A stretch of DNA of 7,373 nucleotides from Minisyncoccota bacterium (GTDB lineage Bacteria; Patescibacteriota; Minisyncoccia; Minisyncoccales; CG1-02-41-26). Shown one piece after another: positions 1 through 6,703 of this stretch. The stretch's first letter is position 1; every line of letters starts with the position of its first letter. A model generated the notes under the pieces. The model was not told the origin of the DNA. It did no database searches and saw only the letters and a program-made list of their open reading frames with translations. The DNA lies in contig JAQTPV010000035.1 of assembly GCA_028712605.1 (NCBI GenBank), positions 1 through 7,373 of the forward strand. The letters run 5' to 3'. The position numbers and the translations under genes are program-made.

Positions 1-2
1 CC

Positions 3-476
3 GATGATTATTATATTGGCCCGGATTCACTGGAAAAGGCAGTCAAGGCTATGGATTTAACAAGCAATAAATTTTATTATTTCACTATGTTTTTGGAGAA
101 TGCCGAGGGACACAGAAAGATTCAAAAATATCATTTTAATAAGATTAATTATTGGAAGCTTTTTTATTCAGCCTATGTTCCTCACCCCACATTAGTGATA
201 AGTAAAAAACAATATCAAACCGTTGGTCTTTTTGACGAGTCATTTAAGATTACTGGGGATCACGATTTTATTTTAAGGCTCTGCCGGAAATATCAAGGAC
301 AGTTTGTGGATTGGCCCTTAACAGTGATGAAGCAGGGCGGGATTAGCGGCCGCAACAATAAAGTGACTTTTGCTGAGTTTAAAAGGGCCACGATTAAAAA
401 CGGCTTGCCCGCTTGGTTGGCCGAAATACTTTTTAGATTTAAGGTTCTCAAATTAAGGTTTACGAAAAAATTCTAA
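3..476 (+). CDS. Glycosyltransferase family 2, C-terminal part (5' end outside window)
   Basis: The frame is open from the first complete codon at position 3, so the ATG at 51 is internal and the gene begins before the window. The visible 157 residues start with DDYYIGPDSLEKAV, which fits the metal- and nucleotide-sugar-binding DxD region of GT-A fold family 2 enzymes. Further on come an acceptor-region motif HPTLVISKKQY and then FDESFKITGDHDFILRL, the typical late catalytic block with an acidic pair followed by an Arg. The end is basic (KLRFTKKF) with no clear membrane segment, so a cytoplasmic, possibly membrane-associated enzyme is likely. It resembles WcaE/WcaA-type transferases of exopolysaccharide clusters; donor and acceptor are unknown. 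It ends in TAA nine bases before the next start, so the two genes are probably cotranscribed. Confidence 0.85.
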   Translation, partial: DDYYIGPDSLEKAVKAMDLTSNKFYYFTMFLENAEGHRKIQKYHFNKINYWKLFYSAYVPHPTLVISKKQYQTVGLFDESFKITGDHDFILRLCRKYQGQFVDWPLTVMKQGGISGRNNKVTFAEFKRATIKNGLPAWLAEILFRFKVLKLRFTKKF

Positions 477-485
477 AATCAGTTT

Positions 486-2387
486 ATGTGCCGGGTTACC
501 GGTTTTTGGGATTTAAATTATAGGGGCGCTTATGGCTTAGAGAGAACTGTTGATCAGATGAATCAAACTTTAGTTCATGGCGGTCCCGATGAACAAGGTT
601 TTTATTGTAACGAACGGTTGGGCTTGGCTTTGGCTAACTGCAGGTTGGCCATTTTAGACTTATCGCCTTTGGGGCATCAACCAATGTTTTCTGATGACAA
701 TCAGATTTGTTTAGTCTTTAATGGTGAAATCTATAATTTTGCTGAAATTAAGAAAGAATTAGAGGGCCTGGGTCTATCCTTTAAATCGCACTCGGATACG
801 GAGGTCATTATTAAGGCCTATCAAAAATGGGGCATAGATTGTTTAAACAAGTTTCGCGGTATGTTTGCTTTTGCCCTTTTTGATCGGGCCCAAGAAAAAC
901 TCTTTTTGGTGAGAGATCGCATAGGCGTTAAGCCCATTTATTACTTTTGGCAGAACGGTCTTTTTATTTTTGCCTCTGAAACCAGGGCCATATTCAAGCA
1001 TCCGCAGTTTCAAAAAGAAATTAGCGCGGAGGGGGTAGCTACTTACTTTCAATTTGGCTATATCCCCCACCCCTTTTCTATCTGGCAAAATGTTTTTAAG
1101 CTGCCGCCGGGCTGCTTTTTAACAGTCAGCAGAAAGGAGGGCTTGAAAATACAAAAATATTGGGATTTACAAGATTATTACTTAAGGGGCCTGTCCGAGC
1201 AGTCGGTTGAGCGAAATGAGCTTGAGATTTTGTCGCAACTGGAAAATATTTTAACTGATTCTTTTAGATTAAGATTAGTTTCTGACGTACCTGTAGGAGT
1301 GTTTCTAAGTGGCGGGATTGATTCAAGTATTGTGGCGGCCTTACTGCAAAAGGATTTGGATAAACCTCTAAGAACTTTTACTATTGGCTTTGAGGATAAG
1401 GATTATAATGAGGCAGAATACGCCAAACAAATAGCGAATCATTTAAAAACTAATCATACCGAGTTATATTGTACACAGAAAGAAGCACTCGAGATAGTGC
1501 CTAATTTACCTGAAATCTATGACGAACCTTTTGGTGACTCGTCTGCCGTTCCCACCTTTTTGATTTCTAAGTTAGCTCGTCAAGAAGTTAAGGTTGTTTT
1601 ATCTGGCGATGGGGGAGATGAGTTTTTTGCCGGGTATGACAAATATTGGAATCAGAAAATGCTTCAAGCCTTAGCGATGACCAATAAGCTACCTGGTATC
1701 TTGGGCCTAGTTGGCGGTAAAATTTCGGGCCTTTCTTCAAATGAGGCAGCTTACCGGGTACGCAAATTTTCACAGATGGTTCAAGCTCAAAACATCTTTG
1801 AACAATTTGCCGATATCGCCACCGGCTTTTTCCCAGCAGAGATAAGCAATTTCGTCAATATCAAACAAGAGTTCTTCTTGTCAGATATTTTAGGGGGAGT
1901 GAAAGATGATTTATTGAAGCTAGACCCCGTATCTCTTTGGATGTTTTTTGACGCTAAGCTTTATCTGCCAGAAGATATTTTAACTAAAGTGGATAGAGCC
2001 AGCATGCATAACGCCCTAGAAGCCAGAGAGCCCCTTTTGGACCATCAGATGATTGAATTTATTTGCGGCTTGCCGATTAACTTCAAATGTGATGATAAAA
2101 GTGGCAAGCATTTGCTCAAAAAGATATTAAATAAATATTTGCCGAAAAAGTATTGGGATAGGCCTAAACACGGATTCTCCATACCAATGAGGGCCTGGCT
2201 TTTAAACGATTTAAAGCCGCTAGTTGATGAATTTTTAGGAGAGAGATGTATCAAGGAAGTTGGGGTTTTGGACTATCAAGCGGTGAATAATCTTAGAAAA
2301 AGCTTTTTTGGAAACAAAAACAGCAATCCCTATAGAATTTGGTACTTGCTGATTTTTCAGATGTGGGCTACAAGATGGCTCGTTTAG
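486..2387 (+). CDS. asnB: Glutamine-dependent asparagine synthase-like amidotransferase, copy 1
   Basis: This 633-residue protein has the two-domain AsnB layout: an N-terminal class II (Ntn) glutaminase that releases ammonia from glutamine, and a C-terminal ATP-dependent synthetase that amidates a carboxylate through an acyl-AMP. Cys2 follows the start Met and is the expected nucleophile after Met removal, which fixes the ATG at 486. Glutamine-site residues are visible at R53 (CRLAILD) and N79 (FNGEIYN), and D104 lies in SDTE. The synthetase P-loop is SGGIDS at 275-280, followed by YDEPFGDSSA at 345-354, LSGDGGDE at 372-379 and EAREPLLD at 512-519. The usual HRGPD motif reads HGGPD at 31-35, and position 3 is Arg instead of the common Gly. 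Such paralogs in polysaccharide loci (for example WbpS) are thought to amidate uronic acids, so the substrate may be a sugar acid and not aspartate. The start lacks a Shine-Dalgarno motif. Confidence 0.93.
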   Translation: MCRVTGFWDLNYRGAYGLERTVDQMNQTLVHGGPDEQGFYCNERLGLALANCRLAILDLSPLGHQPMFSDDNQICLVFNGEIYNFAEIKKELEGLGLSFKSHSDTEVIIKAYQKWGIDCLNKFRGMFAFALFDRAQEKLFLVRDRIGVKPIYYFWQNGLFIFASETRAIFKHPQFQKEISAEGVATYFQFGYIPHPFSIWQNVFKLPPGCFLTVSRKEGLKIQKYWDLQDYYLRGLSEQSVERNELEILSQLENILTDSFRLRLVSDVPVGVFLSGGIDSSIVAALLQKDLDKPLRTFTIGFEDKDYNEAEYAKQIANHLKTNHTELYCTQKEALEIVPNLPEIYDEPFGDSSAVPTFLISKLARQEVKVVLSGDGGDEFFAGYDKYWNQKMLQALAMTNKLPGILGLVGGKISGLSSNEAAYRVRKFSQMVQAQNIFEQFADIATGFFPAEISNFVNIKQEFFLSDILGGVKDDLLKLDPVSLWMFFDAKLYLPEDILTKVDRASMHNALEAREPLLDHQMIEFICGLPINFKCDDKSGKHLLKKILNKYLPKKYWDRPKHGFSIPMRAWLLNDLKPLVDEFLGERCIKEVGVLDYQAVNNLRKSFFGNKNSNPYRIWYLLIFQMWATRWLV

Positions 2388-2390
2388 CCC
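2365..2390. terminator. Possible weak bidirectional terminator between convergent genes
   Basis: GGGCTA at 2365-2370 and TAGCCC at 2385-2390 form a perfect 6-bp inverted repeat around a 14-base loop. The right arm includes the TAG stop of the first amidotransferase gene and the whole 3-base gap to the minus-strand stop. A competing shorter hairpin, GGCT 2377-2380 with AGCC 2386-2389, uses the same right arm. Neither strand has a strong U-tract after the stem (only a T-rich TTACTTATTG on the plus side), so it would be a poor intrinsic terminator. Its exact position at the tail-to-tail junction is the main argument for it. Confidence 0.25.
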
Positions 2391-3554
2391 TTACTTATTG
2401 AGGTAAACATCAATCAGTTTGGGAAAGTATTTTTCGTCAATAAAGTTTTTCTTAATATTTTCAACAGCATTCTGGCTAAACATCCGGAGTTTTTGAGGAT
2501 TGCCCAAAAGCTCTCTTATTTTGATCGGTAACTCTTGGATGTTATTAACTAAATAACCGTTGAAGTCATTTTTAATAATGTCCCTCACGCCTTCAGTGTC
2601 AAAAGAAATCACAGGCAATCCTTGGGATTGAGCCTCAATTAATCCCATGGGCGATCCTTCGCGTTCGGTAATATATAAAAGTAAGTCGGCCTGGCGCATT
2701 TTTTCTAAAAGCTCTTTTTTGTTTAGCCAGGGTGCTAAAATGAATCGTTCTGGAAAAGTATTTTTTAACTCCTCTAATTCGGGATTCTTTTCTTTTAAAC
2801 CTATTATTGCAAGATAAAAAGAGGGATAATCAGCAAGAATCATTTGGAGTATCTGTAGGTTTTCTTTCCGGCGGGTAATTTTAGCAATACGGCCCGCAAT
2901 AATTGTTTTCAGCCCCTGTTCTTTGGGAAAGGAAAAGTTTTGTTTAGGTTTTATTTCAGAGAGGGGGATGCTATTCGGAAAGTAGATAATTTTTGAGGGG
3001 TTAGCTAAGCGCCATTGCCGCACCCTTTTGATTTCGTCTTGATTTTGGATAAAAGCTAATTTGGCTAACCCCAGAGAAAATCTTAGGCCAATTAAGTGGT
3101 GAAAAAGAGAGTATAGAAATCCCCGAGCAGAGTTGCTAAAGCCACCTCCTCGGAAGTGGACTAAAAATGGTCGTTTCTTGATGGCTAAGATTAAGCTCAA
3201 AAAATCGTTCATCCAGAGATAATAGCTATGCAGATGCCAAATAATGCCTGTTTGTTTAGCTTGCTGCCAAACAGCCCTCATGAGGGGAAAAGAAATCTCT
3301 AACGGTAGCGGCAGCTTAAGAGAAATAGGGAATAGCTTAACCTGAAAACCTTTTTCGTGCTGTATTTCTTCTATCTTTTTTAGTTTTTTAGAGACCACCC
3401 AAAGCTCTTGCTGAAGCACTGCTTGGGGGTGGCCTTGTTGCTGAAACTGATTAACCTTAACTAAAAACCTTACCAAATGATGGTCAAAATTATGATAATC
3501 CCCAGCCATAAAGTCCTCTATATTATGCGGTAAAATATGGATAATTTTCGTCAT
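2391..3554 (-). CDS. Glycosyltransferase family 4 (GT-B fold, retaining), minus strand
   Basis: This complete 387-residue protein has a normal length for a GT4 enzyme, which transfers a sugar from a nucleotide donor with retention of configuration. The N-terminal half (about 1-200) begins with a Rossmann-type strand, IIHILPHN, and carries a hydrophobic stretch around 115-125 and a conserved-looking HFRGGGFS at 133-140. The C-terminal Glycos_transf_1 domain shows GR at 221-222 and a basic RRKEN at 228-232 that can contact the donor diphosphate. The EX7E motif is intact, E299 to E307 in EGSPMGLIE, followed by GLPVISFDTEGVRDII. No signal peptide is evident, so it is cytoplasmic or peripheral to the membrane. 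The ATG at 3554 is chosen because it opens the first beta strand and sits 8 bases after a good -10 element, implying a leaderless message. It is convergent with copy 1 of the amidotransferase and divergent from the next GT4. Donor and acceptor are unknown. Confidence 0.9.
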   Translation of the reverse strand: MTKIIHILPHNIEDFMAGDYHNFDHHLVRFLVKVNQFQQQGHPQAVLQQELWVVSKKLKKIEEIQHEKGFQVKLFPISLKLPLPLEISFPLMRAVWQQAKQTGIIWHLHSYYLWMNDFLSLILAIKKRPFLVHFRGGGFSNSARGFLYSLFHHLIGLRFSLGLAKLAFIQNQDEIKRVRQWRLANPSKIIYFPNSIPLSEIKPKQNFSFPKEQGLKTIIAGRIAKITRRKENLQILQMILADYPSFYLAIIGLKEKNPELEELKNTFPERFILAPWLNKKELLEKMRQADLLLYITEREGSPMGLIEAQSQGLPVISFDTEGVRDIIKNDFNGYLVNNIQELPIKIRELLGNPQKLRMFSQNAVENIKKNFIDEKYFPKLIDVYLNK

Positions 3555-3562
3555 ATTCTGCC

Positions 3563-3591
3563 ATTGTAGCGAGTTTTTTTCTTAATGGCAA
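3563..3591 (-). promoter_or_regulatory. Sigma70-type promoter for the minus-strand GT4, probably leaderless
   Basis: Read on the minus strand, TTGCCA (3591-3586) and TACAAT (3568-3563) are separated by exactly 17 bases. Each box differs from the bacterial consensus (TTGACA, TATAAT) at one position. Only eight bases, GGCAGAAT, lie between the -10 and the ATG at 3554, so transcription would start within a few bases of the start codon or on it. The spacer contains a run of seven A on the minus strand. No Shine-Dalgarno motif precedes the ATG, consistent with leaderless translation. Confidence 0.65.
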
Positions 3592-3593
3592 TG

Positions 3594-3602
3594 TGATACA
3601 AT
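3594..3602 (+). promoter_or_regulatory. Extended -10 promoter candidate for the plus-strand GT4
   Basis: TGATACAAT at 3594-3602 matches an extended -10 (TGn followed by TACAAT, five of six against TATAAT). No recognisable -35 is present 16-18 bases upstream, where a T-run lies, which is tolerable for extended -10 promoters. Predicted initiation near 3608-3610 would leave a leader of only about 7-9 bases before the ATG at 3617. The element uses the same TACAAT hexamer as the divergent promoter and lies immediately outside that promoter's -35. Confidence 0.45.
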
Positions 3603-3616
3603 GAAATCTAAGGCTT

Positions 3617-4705
3617 ATGAAGGTCGTTTTAGTTTATTTAGGTAGAAAAGGAGGGGGGCCGGTTTATAGCTTAGAGATTGCCAAAAGAATGCAGCATAAA
3701 ACTGATTTGTTTTGTGTTATTTCTGAACAAGTTGATAATTTTAAGGCTTGGCAAGAAAGGGTAGAAAAAATAGCCGCTATAAAAACCTATACCAATCTTC
3801 AGGAGTTTGCCTTATCCTTTTTTGACTGGCCAAGGCTTTTAACTCTTAGGAGGAAAATTAAGGAATTTAAACCAGACGTTATTTACTTCCCTTTTTTTCA
3901 TTTCTGGCTGCTGTTGATCGGCTGGTGGTTCCCGAAAGTTCCTAAGGTTTATACAGCCCATGATCCTATTCTGCATCAGGGCGAAAAAAATTCTTTAATG
4001 GGCCTCTTGCAGAAAAAACTGATTAAAAAAAGCCAGAGAGTAATTATTTTAAGTGCAGCCTTAAAGCCAGCCATACCAAAGCCAGCGGATAGTATTGACG
4101 TTATTCCACATGGTATTTTTGATTACTATTTAGAACAAGCTAAGGGTGAGAGAGGGAAACAGCACCCGCCCACCCTGTTATTCTTTGGCCGTATTTTAGA
4201 CTATAAGGGATTGGATATTTTATTGAAGGCCTTTCCCTTGATTCAAAAAGCGGTACCCGAGGCGCGATTATTGATAGCCGGGAGCGGCAGTGTTGAGCCG
4301 TATCAATCTTTGCTGAGCAACCAGGAGGGGATTATTTTAAATAATAAATGGATAGACGATAAAGACGTGGCCGGTTACTTTCTACAAGCAGACGTTCTGG
4401 TTTGCCCTTATAGGGATGCTTCGCAGTCTGGCGCTATCCCAGTGGCTTATGTATTTAAAATGCCGGTAATAGCCACCAAAACCGGCGGACTGGTAGAACA
4501 AGTAGATGATCAGAAGACAGGTTTTTTAGTCGGCAAAGATAATGTGCAAGAATTAGCCATGGCCTGTATCGGGCTGCTACAAAATACGGCCCAAAGGATG
4601 TCCATGGGTGAAGCCGGCTATAAAAAAGCTACGAGTGAGTGGGGCTGGGAGAGTATCAGCGATAGAGTGTTAACAAGCCTGAAAAAGGCGATTAGCGGTA
4701 ATTAA
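3617..4705 (+). CDS. Glycosyltransferase family 4 with a degenerate EX7E motif
   Basis: This 362-residue protein has a GT-B fold and is a typical GT4 size. The N-terminus (MKVVLVYLGRKGGGPVYSLE) gives the first beta strand and a glycine-rich loop at 12-14. A hydrophobic, Trp-rich segment at about 91-105 (FPFFHFWLLLIGWW) may touch the membrane or a lipid-linked acceptor. The C-terminal domain starts with LLFFGRILDYKG, supplying R192 and K197 as likely donor-phosphate contacts, then LLIAGSGS at 218-225 and a GGLVEQV block at 290-296. The EX7E positions are not conserved: DASQSGAIPVAY at 267-278 places Val276 where the second Glu normally sits. This SQSGxIPxAY pattern looks like a recognisable GT4 variant and not decay, since the rest of the fold is intact. 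TAAGG before the ATG is only three bases away, too close for a normal ribosome site. It is followed by the second amidotransferase after 11 bases, probably in one transcript. Confidence 0.88.
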   Translation: MKVVLVYLGRKGGGPVYSLEIAKRMQHKTDLFCVISEQVDNFKAWQERVEKIAAIKTYTNLQEFALSFFDWPRLLTLRRKIKEFKPDVIYFPFFHFWLLLIGWWFPKVPKVYTAHDPILHQGEKNSLMGLLQKKLIKKSQRVIILSAALKPAIPKPADSIDVIPHGIFDYYLEQAKGERGKQHPPTLLFFGRILDYKGLDILLKAFPLIQKAVPEARLLIAGSGSVEPYQSLLSNQEGIILNNKWIDDKDVAGYFLQADVLVCPYRDASQSGAIPVAYVFKMPVIATKTGGLVEQVDDQKTGFLVGKDNVQELAMACIGLLQNTAQRMSMGEAGYKKATSEWGWESISDRVLTSLKKAISGN

Positions 4706-4716
4706 CATTTTAATTT

Positions 4717-6687
4717 ATGTGTGGCATCTGTGGAGCCTGGAAGCTTAATGGAATAATAGAAGAGAATATTTTAAGAAGGATGAATGACAGCCTAAAACAT
4801 CGCGGGCCTGATGATGAAGGCTTATTTTTAAGTAAAAATAAGAGTGTGGGTTTGGCGCAACGCCGTTTGTCTATTTTAGATTTATCGCCTTTGGGGCATC
4901 AGCCCATGGTCGCTGAAGATTGTTGGATTACTTTTAATGGCGAAGTCTATAACTTTGCAGATATTAAAGAAGAGTTAAGGGCTGGTGGGTACGAATTCTT
5001 GGGCGGATCGGATACCGAAGTAATTTTGAAAAGTTATTTGAAATGGGGTATTGAGTCCGTGGAGAGGTTCCGCGGCATGTTTGCTTTTGGCCTTTGGGAC
5101 GAAAGGCAGCAAAAAATGTTTTTAGTCCGTGATAGGGCTGGCATTAAACCCCTTTACTATTACTGGGACGGGAAGCTATTAGTTTTTGCTTCAGAGCTTA
5201 AGGCCATTACCCAACATCCGGAAGTTAAAAAGGAGTTAAGCCCGTTGGCTTTAAGTTTATTCTTGCAAATGGGTTGTGTGCCAGCGCCCTATTCCATTTT
5301 TGAGAATATTTATAAATTAGAGGCTGGCCATTATTTAGTTATTGGTAAAACGGGTCAGCTACACAAACAAAAGTATTGGGATGTGGCTGATTTTTATTTA
5401 AAACAAGCGGATATAGGCCATCAAGTTGAAAATGAAGAAGAGGCCCGCGATAGGTTGGAAAATATTTTATTAGAAAGTTTTAAGCTCCGAATGGTTTCGG
5501 ATGTAGAGGTGGGCATGTTTTTGAGTGGCGGCATTGACTCTTCAACAGTGGCTGGTTTGTTAACAAAAAAATTAGGCTATTCTAACCTTAAAACTTTCAC
5601 TATCGGCTTTGAAGAGAGGGGTTATAATGAGGCTGAATATGCTAAAAAAATTGCCCAGTATCTAGGCACTGACCATCATGAGTTTTATTGTTCCATCAGG
5701 GAAGCCTTAAACGTTATACCCAAATTAGCAGATATTTATGATGAGCCGTTTGGTGATAGTTCAGCCATACCCACTTATTTGCTTGCTCAATTCGCTCGAG
5801 GGTTTGTGAAAGTTTCATTGTCGGCCGACGGAGGCGATGAAACGTTTGCTGGTTATGACCGTTACCTGGCCATTGAGAAAATTTATAAACAATTTCAGCT
5901 TTACCCCAAAAGCGTCTTGAGGATTGGGGCTAAGCTTTTTCAGGGGCTGCCGATAGACAAAGTGGTTGGAGCCTATCAAAATCTAATGGGTGCTTCGCCT
6001 GGCACTACCAAGTTAAAAAAACAATTAGGAAAGCTAAAGAGAAAGGCTGATAGGTTGGATAATTTAATTACTCATCCACGAGATATTCTTTCTTTTTATC
6101 AGTTACTAGGCTATGGTTTTTGGAAGTACCACGAAGTAAAGGAGCTGTTGAGGGGGGGTGAGGCGATGGACTCCTTTGATTATTTACAAGGGATGTTGGA
6201 GAATCCGGGCTTGCGTTCTTTAGCCAATATCAGCCAAATGCAATTGATGGATTATAAAACATATATGGCTGATGATATCTTGGTGAAGGTAGACAGGGCC
6301 ACTATGGCCTGGGGCCTTGAAGGACGGGACCCTCTGTTGGATCACAAGATTATAGAGTATGCTGCCGGCTTGCCCTTAAGCCTTAAATATCAAAAAGGCA
6401 TTACTAAGTACTTATTGCGTCAAATTCTTTATAAATATGTCCCCAAAGAGTATTTAGAGCGGCCCAAGCAGGGGTTTAGTATACCTTTGGCAGAATGGTT
6501 AAGGAGTGATCTGAAGTTTTTGTTGGACGATTATTTAAGCGAGAGACGAATTAGGAAGGAAGGCATTTTCAATTGGGAGATAATTAAGTTAGAGAAGGAA
6601 AAGTTTTTACAATATAAAATGGATTATACCGACCACCTTTGGCTTCTAATCGTATTTGAAATGTGGGCAGAAAGGTGGTATCATTAA
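4717..6687 (+). CDS. asnB: Glutamine-dependent asparagine synthase-like amidotransferase, copy 2
   Basis: This 656-residue AsnB-type enzyme is a clear paralog of the gene at 486-2387. It starts MCGICGAW, with Cys2 as the glutaminase nucleophile, which fixes the start at 4717. The glutaminase domain keeps the standard HRGPDDEG at 28-35, R50 in RRLSILD, N74 in FNGEVYN, and D99 in GSDTE. The synthetase domain has SGGIDS at 270-275, YDEPFGDSSA at 341-350, LSADGGDE at 368-375 (Ala where copy 1 has Gly) and EGRDPLLD at 535-542. The region around 430-480 is Lys/Arg-rich and helical-looking, and longer than in copy 1. Every key motif is intact, so it should be active; the acceptor could be aspartate or, given the polysaccharide neighbours, a sugar carboxylate. 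It lies 11 bases after the GT4 gene and 24 before gmd. The start lacks a Shine-Dalgarno motif. Codons 478-480 contain a run of seven G. Confidence 0.94.
   Translation: MCGICGAWKLNGIIEENILRRMNDSLKHRGPDDEGLFLSKNKSVGLAQRRLSILDLSPLGHQPMVAEDCWITFNGEVYNFADIKEELRAGGYEFLGGSDTEVILKSYLKWGIESVERFRGMFAFGLWDERQQKMFLVRDRAGIKPLYYYWDGKLLVFASELKAITQHPEVKKELSPLALSLFLQMGCVPAPYSIFENIYKLEAGHYLVIGKTGQLHKQKYWDVADFYLKQADIGHQVENEEEARDRLENILLESFKLRMVSDVEVGMFLSGGIDSSTVAGLLTKKLGYSNLKTFTIGFEERGYNEAEYAKKIAQYLGTDHHEFYCSIREALNVIPKLADIYDEPFGDSSAIPTYLLAQFARGFVKVSLSADGGDETFAGYDRYLAIEKIYKQFQLYPKSVLRIGAKLFQGLPIDKVVGAYQNLMGASPGTTKLKKQLGKLKRKADRLDNLITHPRDILSFYQLLGYGFWKYHEVKELLRGGEAMDSFDYLQGMLENPGLRSLANISQMQLMDYKTYMADDILVKVDRATMAWGLEGRDPLLDHKIIEYAAGLPLSLKYQKGITKYLLRQILYKYVPKEYLERPKQGFSIPLAEWLRSDLKFLLDDYLSERRIRKEGIFNWEIIKLEKEKFLQYKMDYTDHLWLLIVFEMWAERWYH
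6656..6684 (+). promoter_or_regulatory. Candidate sigma70-type promoter for gmd inside the end of copy 2
   Basis: TTGAAA at 6656-6661 and TATCAT at 6679-6684 each match the consensus at five of six positions and are 17 bases apart. Initiation would fall near 6690-6692, giving gmd a leader of about 20 bases. The elements lie in the last codons and stop region of the amidotransferase gene. Matches of this quality do occur by chance in AT-rich DNA, so the position just before a gene start is the main support; gmd may simply be read through from upstream. Confidence 0.35.
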
Positions 6688-6689
6688 AA

Positions 6690-6703
6690 ATTCAAAATTG
6701 AAT
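6690..6703. repeat. Short dyad ATTCAA-AA-TTGAAT before gmd
   Basis: Two 6-bp arms in perfect inverted orientation flank a two-base AA centre within the 24-base AT-rich spacer. The tight centre is unlike a hairpin and more like a protein-binding dyad. It overlaps the predicted start point of the candidate gmd promoter, an operator-like position. In DNA this AT-rich such a dyad can be accidental. Confidence 0.25.

Noticed and set aside
474..479. TAAAAT six bases before the ATG at 486, possible leaderless -10
   Set aside because: It overlaps the previous stop codon, and there is no matching -35 at 15-19 bases and no TG extension; cotranscription with the upstream GT2 is simpler.
1134..1140. AAGGAGG string inside copy 1 suggesting an internal start for the synthetase domain
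   Set aside because: The only nearby start-like codon (TTG) is two bases away, too close, and the position is well before the synthetase P-loop.
843..2254. Antisense open frames of 60-80 codons opposite the first amidotransferase gene
   Set aside because: They lie wholly within a strongly conserved gene, have no protein-like features and no start signals; they are shadows of the coding strand.
2391..3554. Minus-strand GT4 as a recently inserted mobile cargo gene
   Set aside because: No transposase, terminal repeats or target duplication flank it, and its composition by eye matches the neighbouring genes; gene inversion is common in such loci.
3601..3645. Short open frame of 14 codons (ATG at 3601) between the divergent GT4 genes
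   Set aside because: Its ATG overlaps the -10 element TACAAT and the rest lies out of frame over the GT4 start; there is no ribosome site and no recognisable peptide.
3648..3654. Perfect AAGGAGG Shine-Dalgarno string
   Set aside because: It encodes Lys-Gly-Gly in the GT4 glycine loop and no start codon follows at a usable distance.
3..6687. Alternative genetic code (UGA read as an amino acid), considered because no gene here stops at TGA
   Set aside because: None of the long conserved frames contains an in-frame TGA, and five stops are too few to infer recoding.
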